From positions 2,294,001-2,358,000 of the forward strand of contig CP012812.1 in the NCBI GenBank assembly GCA_001936135.1: a DNA stretch of 64,000 bases, written 5' to 3'. The position numbers and the translations under genes were made by a program. Positions 52,801 to 61,122 of this stretch are shown in pieces. A model generated the notes under the pieces. The model did not search any database. It saw only the letters and a program-made list of their open reading frames with translations, and was not told the DNA's origin. Each line of letters begins with the position of its first letter. Within the stretch, counting starts at the first letter, position 1. The DNA is from Saccharomycopsis fibuligera x Saccharomycopsis cf. fibuligera (Eukaryota > Ascomycota > Saccharomycetes > Ascoideales > Saccharomycopsidaceae).

Positions 52801-53716
52801 ATTGATTCGACAAAATGACAAACATGTTATGAATGAGCTTTGGTCAGAATCTTACTTGAACAATTTCTTGAAAGATTTTTTGGTTATTTTCTTTGAACCT
52901 TTAGTCAAGATTTTTGCCAAAAACAGTCTTTTCAAGAAAGTTGTCAAGGTATTTAAAAATTTCGTTGATGATATGCTCTCTTTGATCGAGTACCTCTTTG
53001 ATTACATTTACGTCTTGAATGCCAATGAGGTCATCTTGAGCATTTATTTGGTCATTAGCAAGTACCAGGATTTCGTGCTTGAGTTTATTCACGAAACGTA
53101 TCTCAACGATACAGACAATTTTTTTGAAAACTTGATCAGCTGGGTCTCTGGGTTTTTAAAATTTTTGAAATTTTTCTCCGGGGACGCTAATGCTGGCACG
53201 AAAATTGACATGGCTGAATTGATCAAGCTAACGGGCAATATTGACTTGGAAAAATTGCAAAAGGAAATCAATCTGGTCATTGCAGAGAAGAAAAACGCAG
53301 TGCTTGCGCAGCTGATGAGGACCGAAATCAACAAAAAGGCAGCAAAAGCAAAAAACAATAGCTCTGGTAACAACAATATAAATTTGGTGAAGGAAAACTG
53401 GGATGCTGTTAACGGGATTTCATTCTTTGATACAAGCGAATTGGGCTTCCGGAATAATGACATTGATGAGCTCAACGGCGAGCTTGAGCAATTGAACAGA
53501 ATTGATTCAAATGATTCAGAGCTAGTGGACGAGTTTTTGGATGAGTCCAAAAACTACTATCTGTTCAACCAGAATGGTGATACTAGTGGCGGTAATCCTA
53601 GCGGTAATGATAGTAGTCCTGGAATTGGGCAGAGTGAGACTAGCAAGTTGGTTAATGGCTTCAAGGTTAGATTGGAGGAATTGTTAAAGGTATACCAGCA
53701 AAGCAACTCTATATGA
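49835..53716 (+). CDS. LEC1: PX-domain lipid-binding protein, Lec1 (YPR097W) family
   Basis: I start at the ATG at 49835 (MPSQLVTDTTIDND), giving 1293 residues; 25 codons further upstream the frame begins only at a TTG. The N-terminal PX-associated helical region covers about 20-250 (LTPQQDHYLKNQLLLLLVEQ). A split PX domain follows: NGYILQTIGVRKVL (about 330), EFIIFRSYADFKKLDAIL (about 430), and PEVTLPKLPQKYKHST. After an insertion rich in Asp and Ser comes the last PX helix, LPREKLRLLLNNYLKTLIKV and VANSTYLKDFLF (about 615-655). The C-terminal half (about 680-1180) has the helical DUF3818-type region of YPR097W. Yeast Lec1 is linked to lipid droplets and sterol distribution. Similarity was recognised by eye; the family call is firmer than the orthology. 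Confidence 0.75.
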   Translation: MPSQLVTDTTIDNDVEVKQDTYSSSPLTPQQDHYLKNQLLLLLVEQEFNAAWHDHTDFLANLKYPFRQINSNNNNYSSDSVNSNGNGASVHSVEDLLTTHADKYPVLKFMFINYVKTFPYFRDLDSKYAFSASDYREEMLTAEEAARNAVFNNGNSNSIAANTRSPARNSQILLLDHTNNNNFWRYKLQPFVNYLLSKNLSNSVDRLELTKRKKVNLRLFKLLVLFLNSSITTTKEESYYSNTDPSAVEPSNGKMDINKMTGDKLNQQISEDLEKYISELENCNENGNMEKNENGEGMMRITRKDLLDQLNNPPFINGYILQTIGVRKVLQADESSNGSKSGGFFSSINFLKSSKAVKTYEFILSVKYKISLDQLKYTDKHAYQQKQKENDEIEDESNTIIQEFIIFRSYADFKKLDAILKKNFPEVTLPKLPQKYKHSTLVKSIFENQADSAGSSGQYSSGNNDDDDDDSDDDKLYDRDGENGNQLLSSTGVNDLDEIFFNLDEFNEDSERILNYILTKNASPKNRSSSATANSIKGNLRKISGGKSSSAKRASNDDTSSGSMSNESFYSTNSKTTSNNNGTQSSVIDENVALPREKLRLLLNNYLKTLIKVPQVANSTYLKDFLFHSSCQQSQLTTEDKKDINYRKHLDYLTLKNQLIFQKKIYLINLKLKNELRTFKNIVLNSNNQTYLNVNYTPAQLNQYKIYLNLQSHESVLGKLLAEFKENKKITGFSPITKTFIKWIKLQAASFIYDLFFTSNSYEDKEGEEAYNAVSFELFSQIKRLHGLFPYTIVQSILRLTNPLLIIKRLLEFFLYQPPNILPSFFTGGGSDRDGENNNGHRSLIQVLFHNILSSDLSDINRRINQITEKLTKHYDKSYGALIENFKQFLRMNENKDLLKQEIIAQYKAKKKSDLILLVLFNDKLSRLSGSGSIPNFVNMKKQVFNSYEADRKLSKLKQKGEGQADSAKLVKLAEDAELYYDLKKLFQLLIRQNDKHVMNELWSESYLNNFLKDFLVIFFEPLVKIFAKNSLFKKVVKVFKNFVDDMLSLIEYLFDYIYVLNANEVILSIYLVISKYQDFVLEFIHETYLNDTDNFFENLISWVSGFLKFLKFFSGDANAGTKIDMAELIKLTGNIDLEKLQKEINLVIAEKKNAVLAQLMRTEINKKAAKAKNNSSGNNNINLVKENWDAVNGISFFDTSELGFRNNDIDELNGELEQLNRIDSNDSELVDEFLDESKNYYLFNQNGDTSGGNPSGNDSSPGIGQSETSKLVNGFKVRLEELLKVYQQSNSI

Positions 53717-54444
53717 TTTGACGATATTAATCTCTGTGCTTCAAATATTTATTTTTACAATCTTTTTTTTTTTTTTTTTTTTCTTTCTCTCTCTGCTATA
53801 CGTTGCTAGTTTTTTCAATTTACTTTCGATGCAATGGCTTATTGTCAGCTTTTTTTTCGCACCCAGGATCAATTCATATATTTCTATATAAATGATAGAA
53901 AATATATTTTATATAGTATATACAGTATAACTCAGCTGTTATTATATAGGGGAAACTTATACAAGTGAAAACCCCGTTAGTATTAGTTAGACCTTAATGG
54001 ATCAGTTGGATTTGAAATAGATATAGGAGAGATTATAGTCTAGGATGGCTGATAAATTTGTATTTTGAGGGTTATGGTTTTGTTGCCGACAGATAAAAAG
54101 AAAAGGGTCTCACTTCAATACCATCTTCCGCATACTGAGATAACACTGATGTGTTACCTAATTCATTGCTGTGATGATGTAGTAGATAAGACTAAAAGTT
54201 GGAATCAGCTATCTGATCGTAGGATAATGTTTGATACCCAGGGTGTTGGGACCCCCGATTTATAGTTTCCTAAAACGGCAAAAAATTGGATTTCTCTGCA
54301 AGCAAAAATCAAAAAGAAAAAAAATTATATCAAAAAGAGAAGAGGTGCAAAAGAGAGATGGATCGCAAACTTCAAGCTTTTGACTAGTCACTAGTACTTC
54401 GCAAATAATATGGACACACAGGGAACAACAAACCCACAAAGACA
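53717..54444. other. Intergenic LEC1 to MIP1, with LINE-B copy 4
   Basis: A T run (53764-53781) follows the LEC1 stop. The retroelement piece occupies 53850-54204 and about 240 bp remain as MIP1 upstream region. No gene seen. Confidence 0.6.
53850..54204 (-). mobile_element. LINE-B copy 4: older 5'-truncated 3'-end fragment
   Basis: On the minus strand this holds the ORF2 tail beyond the last Trp region, the conserved hairpin (GATAACAC/GTGTTACC, one mismatch), GAGGGTTATGG, and the 3' region up to the T run at 53850. It diverges from copies 1 and 2 at many positions and lacks their long internal T-rich tract, so it is probably older. TCAGC flanks both ends (53845-53849 and 54205-54209), a possible but short target-site duplication. 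Confidence 0.8.
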
Positions 54445-57400
54445 ATGTTAAGGTACCTACGAGCATCGCAAGTGTATCATCACTCTCAGTTGCTCCTCGT
54501 TAGGCAGCGGATTGACGGGTATCGTCACGCCTCGCATCTAGCAAATCAAAAAACTAACAACGTCAAGAACCTCAGCAGGGACTTGCCCAAGCGCCTAGTC
54601 AAAGAAGAGCCAACTGTGAATGAAGTTGGCATTCAGTACCTTTCAAAAGACTTACGTGACCAGCTATACCCATCCCAAAAAACAGCGCTGCGCAAAAGAC
54701 TTACAAAGCACGACAAGATCAAGATCAATTTATCGCAGCAATATTTGGAGAAGTTTGGTTTAATGAATAAAAAGACAAATATTACAGATCCAATAACTTT
54801 GAACGTGCCGCAAATTCAGGGGAAAACTCTTAATGAGCATTTTATCAGACTTGCTCTTAATGATGCATCCCCTTATTTGAAATTTGCTCAAGTGCTATCC
54901 AAGATCGAGTTGCCGCCAAAGCCTCAGAAATGGCTCTTTGAACCAGGGTGGTATCGGTACGAGCCTAATAACGCTAAACCGACGAAAGTTCCATATCCAC
55001 TAGAAGATATTTTGGTGTTCGATGTTGAAACAATGTATAAAGTTAGCGAATATCCGGTTATGGCGACCTGCGCCTCACCGGTGGCATGGTACGGGTGGGT
55101 TTCCCCGTACTTGACGGCTACTGAGAAAAATTCAGTGGATAATAATCATCTTATACCTATGGATGTCATGAATAAAAGCAAATTGATTGTTGGACATAAC
55201 GTGTGCTACGATAGAGCCAGAATAAAAGATGAGTACAGCTTCAAAAAATCCAAGGCTTTCTACTTGGATACTTTGTCATTGCATGTGGCAGCCACAGGGA
55301 TTTGCTCGAGACAGAGGCCGGTGTGGATGAAGTTCAATAATAATCAAAAGATGGAATCTAAGTTGAGTAAAGAGATAAATAAATTGTACGATGAAAACCA
55401 TTTTTATGACTACCTTCTCAATGACCAGCTATCTATGCTTGGTAATGAAAACTTGAGCAATAAATTTGACGAAGAAGACCATCAAGTTGATAATCCATGG
55501 GTTTCGATGACCAGTACAAATTCTCTTGCGGATGTGTACCATTTACATTGTGGTACAACTCTTGATAAGGCTGATCGTGACTATTTCAAATCGATTGATA
55601 AGACAGTGATTGTGGAGAGATTTCAGCAATTGATGAATTATTGCGCCGGCGATGTACAAGCAACACATGAAGTTTTTCGTAAAGTTTTCCCTAAATTTTG
55701 CAAGACATGTCCTCATCCAGTATCATTTAGTGCCCTTAGACACATTAATTCAATATTTTTACCAACTTCGTACCAAACATGGCAAAACTACATTCAAAAC
55801 GCAGAATCTTTATACCAAAATAACAAGATGGAGATTGAGAAAAGTTTAGCAGAGATTGCCTTGGAATTGGTTAACAAGTTCAAAGAAAGTTCTGAAGAAG
55901 TGGTCAATGATCCATGGTATTCTCAGCTCAATTGGGAAATCAAACCAGTTAAAATGACTAAAGATGGCAAGCCATATAAGCGACAAAAATTGCCAGGATA
56001 TCCAGAGTGGTACAGAAGTTTATTTCCATCAATGAATAGTGAAATTAAGTTAACCATTAGAACTCGATTGGTGCCAATTTTGATGAAATTGAAGTGGGAA
56101 GACTGCCCGTTGATTTGGACGGAAACCAAGGGATGGTGCTTTAGGCTCAAATCCAACAATTTTACTAGAATCAATGAGTTAGTCAAAAAAAATTATACTA
56201 GAATTCAAGATTTTACCGAGGACCCGAATTTTGAAGAACTTACTAAAGATTACAAGTATGTTTATTTCAAAGTACCGCATCCTAATGGTCCTGGAAACAG
56301 AACCACCAGTTTGACAACCAAAAGTTTCCTTCAGCATTTTGAAAAGGGAATATTGACTTCTGAATATGATCTTGCTGAAAAAGTGTTGGATTTGAATGCT
56401 TCCGCCAGTTACTGGATTTCTTCCAGAGAGCGTATCATGAGCCAGTTTGTGGTATATGAAGATCCTAACTCCAAAATGGATTTTAATTTGCCATTTTTCA
56501 GCAATGGTACACCAGACGATCAGATAGGTATTATTATTCCGCAGATTTTACCTATGGGTACCATCACTAGAAGAGCAGTGGAAAGAACTTGGCTTACTGC
56601 TTCTAATGTGAAGAAAAACAGAATTGGATCTGAGCTAAAAACCAAGGTTCAAGCACCTGATGGTTACTGCTTTGTTGGGGCTGATGTGGATAGTGAAGAA
56701 CTTTGGATTGCTAGTTTGCTTAGTGACTCAATTTTCAAAATTCATGGTGGTAGCGCAATTGGTTGGATGACTCTTGAAGGTAACAAATTGGAGAAGACCG
56801 ATCTACATTCCAAAACTGCAGAAATTTTGGGGATTTCAAGAAATGAGGCAAAAGTATTTAACTATAGTAGAATTTACGGTGCTGGATTGAAACATACGTC
56901 AACATTACTCAAACAGTTTAACCCAAGTTTAACTGATGCTGAAGTGATCAAAATTTGTAACAACTTATTTGACAGCACTAAAGGGAAAACTGTAAAGTTG
57001 GGTCCTAAGGAGAAGAAATTTTTTCAAAGTCGATCCATCAATTTGAACAAGATTTGGTATGGTGGCTCTGAATCAGTGCTTTTCAACAAGTTGGAAAACT
57101 TGGCAGAAAATAAAATTCCTAAGACCCCAGTCTTGAAAGCAGGAATCACCGAAGCACTAAAAAAGGAAAATTTGAATTCTAACAGTTTCTTACCTTCAAG
57201 AATTAACTGGGCTATTCAGTCTTCTGGGGTCGATTACTTGCATTTGTTGATTGTATCAATGGAATACTTGATTGAGATGTTCAACGTTGACGCAAGGCTC
57301 TGTATCACGGTACATGATGAGATCCGATACTTGGTTAAAGAAGAAGACAAGTATAAAGTCTCATTATTATTGCAAATTGCTAATCTTTGGACAAGAGGCA

Positions 57401-57888
57401 TATTTTGTGAACAATTAGGCATCCAAAACATTCCACAGTCCTGTGCTTTCTTTTCTCAAATTGATATTGACAAAATCTTGAGAAAAGAAGTTGATACGCC
57501 ATGCGAAACACCATCTAACAAAAATGTCAACATTCCAAATGGGGAAACCTTGGATATTGTGCAATTACTCAAAAAGTTTAAAAGTGATGCTGGTGGTGAT
57601 GATGTTGCATTTTTGAACTTAGGCAAAAAAATGAACTTGAATAAAATCAGAACCGATGATGTCGTGGCTTTGTTGAATGATAATGGAGAACAGAAGGCTA
57701 ACGAAGAGATTGTGTTATCATCAGTAAAAACCAAGGTTGATGCTAAGACCAATATCAAAGCGCAAAGTAGTGGTGCTGGACCAGACAAATTAACTGATGA
57801 CCAAGAAACGATGTTTATCAACATGCAAATTGAGCAAGATACCGCAAAAGTAAAACAATTGATGAAAAAGATTATGGGAACGCGCTGA
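54445..57888 (+). CDS. MIP1: Mitochondrial DNA polymerase gamma catalytic subunit
   Basis: The 1147-residue family A DNA polymerase has a basic N-terminus (MLRYLRASQVYHHSQLLLVR) suited to mitochondrial import. The 3'-5' exonuclease motifs are present: Exo I LVFDVETMY (about 193), Exo II IVGHNVCYDRARI (about 250) and Exo III MNYCAGDVQATHEVF (about 400). The polymerase motifs follow: A CFVGADVDSEELWIASLL (about 745), B RNEAKVFNYSRIYGAGL (about 805) and C CITVHDEIRYLV (about 955). All catalytic acidic residues are visible. The C-terminal extension (about 1010-1147) is longer than in animals and typical of fungi. It replicates and proofreads mitochondrial DNA. Confidence 0.97.
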   Translation: MLRYLRASQVYHHSQLLLVRQRIDGYRHASHLANQKTNNVKNLSRDLPKRLVKEEPTVNEVGIQYLSKDLRDQLYPSQKTALRKRLTKHDKIKINLSQQYLEKFGLMNKKTNITDPITLNVPQIQGKTLNEHFIRLALNDASPYLKFAQVLSKIELPPKPQKWLFEPGWYRYEPNNAKPTKVPYPLEDILVFDVETMYKVSEYPVMATCASPVAWYGWVSPYLTATEKNSVDNNHLIPMDVMNKSKLIVGHNVCYDRARIKDEYSFKKSKAFYLDTLSLHVAATGICSRQRPVWMKFNNNQKMESKLSKEINKLYDENHFYDYLLNDQLSMLGNENLSNKFDEEDHQVDNPWVSMTSTNSLADVYHLHCGTTLDKADRDYFKSIDKTVIVERFQQLMNYCAGDVQATHEVFRKVFPKFCKTCPHPVSFSALRHINSIFLPTSYQTWQNYIQNAESLYQNNKMEIEKSLAEIALELVNKFKESSEEVVNDPWYSQLNWEIKPVKMTKDGKPYKRQKLPGYPEWYRSLFPSMNSEIKLTIRTRLVPILMKLKWEDCPLIWTETKGWCFRLKSNNFTRINELVKKNYTRIQDFTEDPNFEELTKDYKYVYFKVPHPNGPGNRTTSLTTKSFLQHFEKGILTSEYDLAEKVLDLNASASYWISSRERIMSQFVVYEDPNSKMDFNLPFFSNGTPDDQIGIIIPQILPMGTITRRAVERTWLTASNVKKNRIGSELKTKVQAPDGYCFVGADVDSEELWIASLLSDSIFKIHGGSAIGWMTLEGNKLEKTDLHSKTAEILGISRNEAKVFNYSRIYGAGLKHTSTLLKQFNPSLTDAEVIKICNNLFDSTKGKTVKLGPKEKKFFQSRSINLNKIWYGGSESVLFNKLENLAENKIPKTPVLKAGITEALKKENLNSNSFLPSRINWAIQSSGVDYLHLLIVSMEYLIEMFNVDARLCITVHDEIRYLVKEEDKYKVSLLLQIANLWTRGIFCEQLGIQNIPQSCAFFSQIDIDKILRKEVDTPCETPSNKNVNIPNGETLDIVQLLKKFKSDAGGDDVAFLNLGKKMNLNKIRTDDVVALLNDNGEQKANEEIVLSSVKTKVDAKTNIKAQSSGAGPDKLTDDQETMFINMQIEQDTAKVKQLMKKIMGTR

Positions 57889-58524
57889 TTTTGTTTAGAT
57901 TGTCTCTGTGAGTTTTTTTTATCTTAGTTTTTTGTTTTTTGTATTACTATTTTATATCATTTTCTCTTTGTTCTTTTCTATTTCAACATGTCTAATTATA
58001 TTTTGATATATCTCCTTTTGGATTTTTTGGGCAGTCATTGGTGTTTTCATTTCTTATTACTATTTTTTTTTATCTTCGTTTATTTTTTTTTATTACTTTT
58101 TTTTTGGGCAAATAATCATTAAATTCGTTAATTATCGCATGTATAATATATTTATATAAATCTTATTTTTCTTCATCTGGCCACTAATGTAGGGATACTT
58201 AATAAACATTAGTCCTACAGAATTTTTTGGCTCAAAAAAATTGTGTAAAAGTATTTGTTAACGAGTTAAAATTGGGTATATAACTGATGAATATAATGTC
58301 TTTCATGGAAAACAGATGAAAAAATTATTGTTGAAAAGAGAATTAAAAAAGGTTCTTCAGTCAATGGAGAACGATATCAGGATGACAAACAAAATGGACG
58401 GAAATGTCCTTTGATGCTTTTGCAAATTTAATGAGAAAAAAATTGGAGAGGCATACAGAAAATTGAGAAATAAAATAGGTTAAAAGTTTTTCGAAGCTGA
58501 AAAAAGGAGACATAGAAGTTTAAT
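57889..58524. other. Convergent 3' region MIP1 / unknown gene
   Basis: 636 bp, T-rich (runs around 57914-58105) on the MIP1 side and A-rich on the other, fitting two 3' ends. No gene or repeat recognised. Confidence 0.5.
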
Positions 58525-59340
58525 TTAAAAGTGCATGGAGGAGCGGCGATGATTGCCAATGAGCAGATCTAAGCTAATATCTTTGCTGATTGATGAAGAA
58601 GAGAAAGAAGCTGAATGGTAATGATTATTGCTGGTATTAGCATTTGTTTCAAAAGGTTTCTGAGAAGAAAGACTAACCTTTTCATAAGACGGGTGAAAAA
58701 GGAGCTGGGTCTCATAAGGATTACCCAATGGGAAAAACCTTGAAGCTATTGGGTGTTGTTGTAGCTTCGAAGTCTTGCAGAGCTTGTCGCTAAGGTATAG
58801 ATTGTAATCATATTTTTTATTGATCTCGAAAAATGGATCATTGTCTCTGATTATTGGAGCAATTGGCTTTCTAAATTTTGTCTCAGCAGAGATGCGCAAA
58901 CTTTTTAAGATAGATTTTTTGCTTATTGTATTTTGAGTTCCACCAGAACCGATGGTGGCTGTGATTTTGGTCTCATGTGGGCTAATCTTATCAAGAAGTT
59001 TAGAAGGGAAGGTAATGTCAATAGGCGATCTTATTTTGGTAATGGTCTGGGGCTCAGAAATAATTTCAAATGCTGAAAGACTGGACGGTGATTCAATTTT
59101 GATAATGTCAATGGACATTTTAGTCTGTTGTATGCTACTGACTGATTCATTGTCACTGGAAACATTGGAATTATTGGAATGTATCGGAGTCAAACTGAAA
59201 TCAGAATTGTTGTAATCATCGTCCTCATCATCACTATCCTCGAATTCAGACTCACTCAAGCAAGAGAAGTATTCTGAATTGTCATCTTCCCCACATTCTA
59301 TATCAACAAGGCTATTGATCTTGTATAAGTCGCACGACAT
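58525..59340 (-). CDS. Hypothetical acidic, Ser-rich protein
   Basis: The 271-residue protein starts with ATG at 59340 and is not recognised. The N-terminus (about 15-70) is acidic and Ser/Asn-rich (SESEFEDSDDEDDDYNNS). The middle holds short ordered-looking stretches (IDITFPSKLLDKISPHETK, SKKSILKSLRISAETKFRKP). The C-terminal part (SRFFPLGNPYETQLLFHPSY) is aromatic and may be conserved; the end, DLLIGNHRRSSMHF, has a basophilic kinase-type RRSS site. No membrane segment or signal peptide. Length, ATG context and isolation support a real gene; its function is unknown. Confidence 0.6.
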   Translation of the reverse strand: MSCDLYKINSLVDIECGEDDNSEYFSCLSESEFEDSDDEDDDYNNSDFSLTPIHSNNSNVSSDNESVSSIQQTKMSIDIIKIESPSSLSAFEIISEPQTITKIRSPIDITFPSKLLDKISPHETKITATIGSGGTQNTISKKSILKSLRISAETKFRKPIAPIIRDNDPFFEINKKYDYNLYLSDKLCKTSKLQQHPIASRFFPLGNPYETQLLFHPSYEKVSLSSQKPFETNANTSNNHYHSASFSSSSISKDISLDLLIGNHRRSSMHF

Positions 59341-61122
59341 GATTTATAAAGCCTATATTATATGTGCAAATGCTGGAGTTCTTCACGATCAATCTGCTAG
59401 CAAATAGAATTTTTATTTTTTAGGAAATGAGAAAAAGATAGATTGTTGAAGTTTTAAAAACACTCAAACCCAATTTACTAGAATAAAAAAAGTACAAGAA
59501 ATGATTCAAATCTAAAGCACTTCTCACGATCTTTGGATAAACCCATTTACCATTGCACACTCGGCATTTCCCTTGCTTATAAACAACTACCGAGCTGCCT
59601 TAATCGTGGGGAGTCGCATTCTGATACAAATACAAATCCAAGGAGCATGCACGCTTGTATCAACCGCACCTCGCCCTGCATGGACATGCAGAATATTATA
59701 CCTTGCACAAGTTAGTAATATTTTGCAGTTCATCGTCTGTCTGTTGTGAACTCATAACCATTATGACAAAAAACTGCTAAGCCATTAGAGATACCCTCAC
59801 TATTCTCAAATTTTATATTTAGCTCTTTGGCAAGCCTTTTTTGATGGTATGATTTCACATTTGGCCTCAAAAACTCGTTCATATAGGTTGTCTTGGTGAC
59901 ATGAGCTTCAACATCATGAGCTACTAAGTAAAGAAATTGCTGATCATTTGAAAGCTTCAGTATGTCATAGAAGCTAAATAAGGGTTGCAAGTTCTCTTTG
60001 TTAACTTGAACCTCATTGTTAATGAAAATTGGAGGACGAACGTGTGCTGAGGATATGTTTTTTGACTTATCGTCATGCTTCTGGTTGATATTGGTTTTGG
60101 TAAAATTATTTTTGCTTTTCAGCGAGCATAGCCGTTATACGTGTGTTTAGCCTCTTTGTTGTTCTGTCTCAGATATTAGCAAAAGGGTTTTCAACGAGCT
60201 TTGCAAAATATCACAAAGACCGACTTTGTTAATTACAAGGACCAAGCTGCTCAAATACTACAATTCAATAGAGCTATTTCTATATGAAAAATGTAACATT
60301 CATGGGCAATTTTTACAATTTAAAGGCAAAAAAAAATTAATTATGAACTATAAGTCCAAAAGTCTTCAATAAACAATAACTGCATAATATATCAATTTTC
60401 AAAATATCAAAGTATTTTCCCTAAAAGAAATTTATGTTCTTTTGTATTGTCTGTAACATGTCAAAAATGATGCGTCATAAGAAAAAAGCAAGGAAAATTG
60501 CCAAGCGTATCGCTGCAGTCTATGCGCTATATAGTGGCTGTGGATGAGACTTGTAACGAAAAGCCGTATTTTTACTTACATACAGCATCATGCATCAATG
60601 CGCTAGTTTTGGCACAATTTAAAACAATAAGTTCCTTACACTGCGTGATTCGATTGATCGAGCGATTTGAAGATTTAAAGCAATGAGAGCTCAACTTTTT
60701 TAAATGATGAATAGCAAAAGCTGGTTTATGCTGAAGATATAGGTACAATTTAGGGTCGTTTCTTCTTTTTTTTAATGGAGGCGGATGCGTAACTTGATCA
60801 CAACTTCTTTAGCTGGCGGACTATTTGATTCAGTATCCAATAGTGATCCTCATTTGATCTTTTTGCTCTTGATCACCACCTGCTCATTCCGGATAATTGC
60901 TTTGATAATGTTCTCCAAGTACTATAGAGCTTGAATTGAACAAAATACTTATATTACAGTCCTAACATATAAGCAAAAACTATCTCTATCAAACTGAACA
61001 CAAAAGCCATGAATAATCACATACGAAAGATTTGTAAATAAAACTCACAAAAATAAAAAAGAAAAAAGCAAAAAAAGAAGAAAGGAAAAGCATATTGCAG
61101 TATCAATAATATGAATATTTAA
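59341..61122. other. 1.8-kb region between unknown gene and GLT1
   Basis: It contains the ATG-less open frame at 59730-60136 (minus, separate entry). The rest is AT-rich without recognisable genes, tRNAs or repeats; 61020-61090 is purine-rich and probably GLT1 3' sequence. Confidence 0.5.
59730..60136 (-). pseudogene. Open frame without ATG, possible gene remnant
   Basis: On the minus strand a frame stays open for about 135 codons from a TAA near 60148 down to a stop at 59730, with no ATG before the internal Met of TTYMNEF. The predicted peptide (HVRPPIFINNEVQVNKENLQ, then LFSFYDILKLSNDQQFLYLV and LAKELNIKFENSEGISNGLA) has a normal residue mix with no low complexity, which is unusual for chance frames in AT-rich DNA. 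I do not recognise the family. It could be a decayed gene, a last exon, or chance; I found no clear splice signals upstream. Confidence 0.3.
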
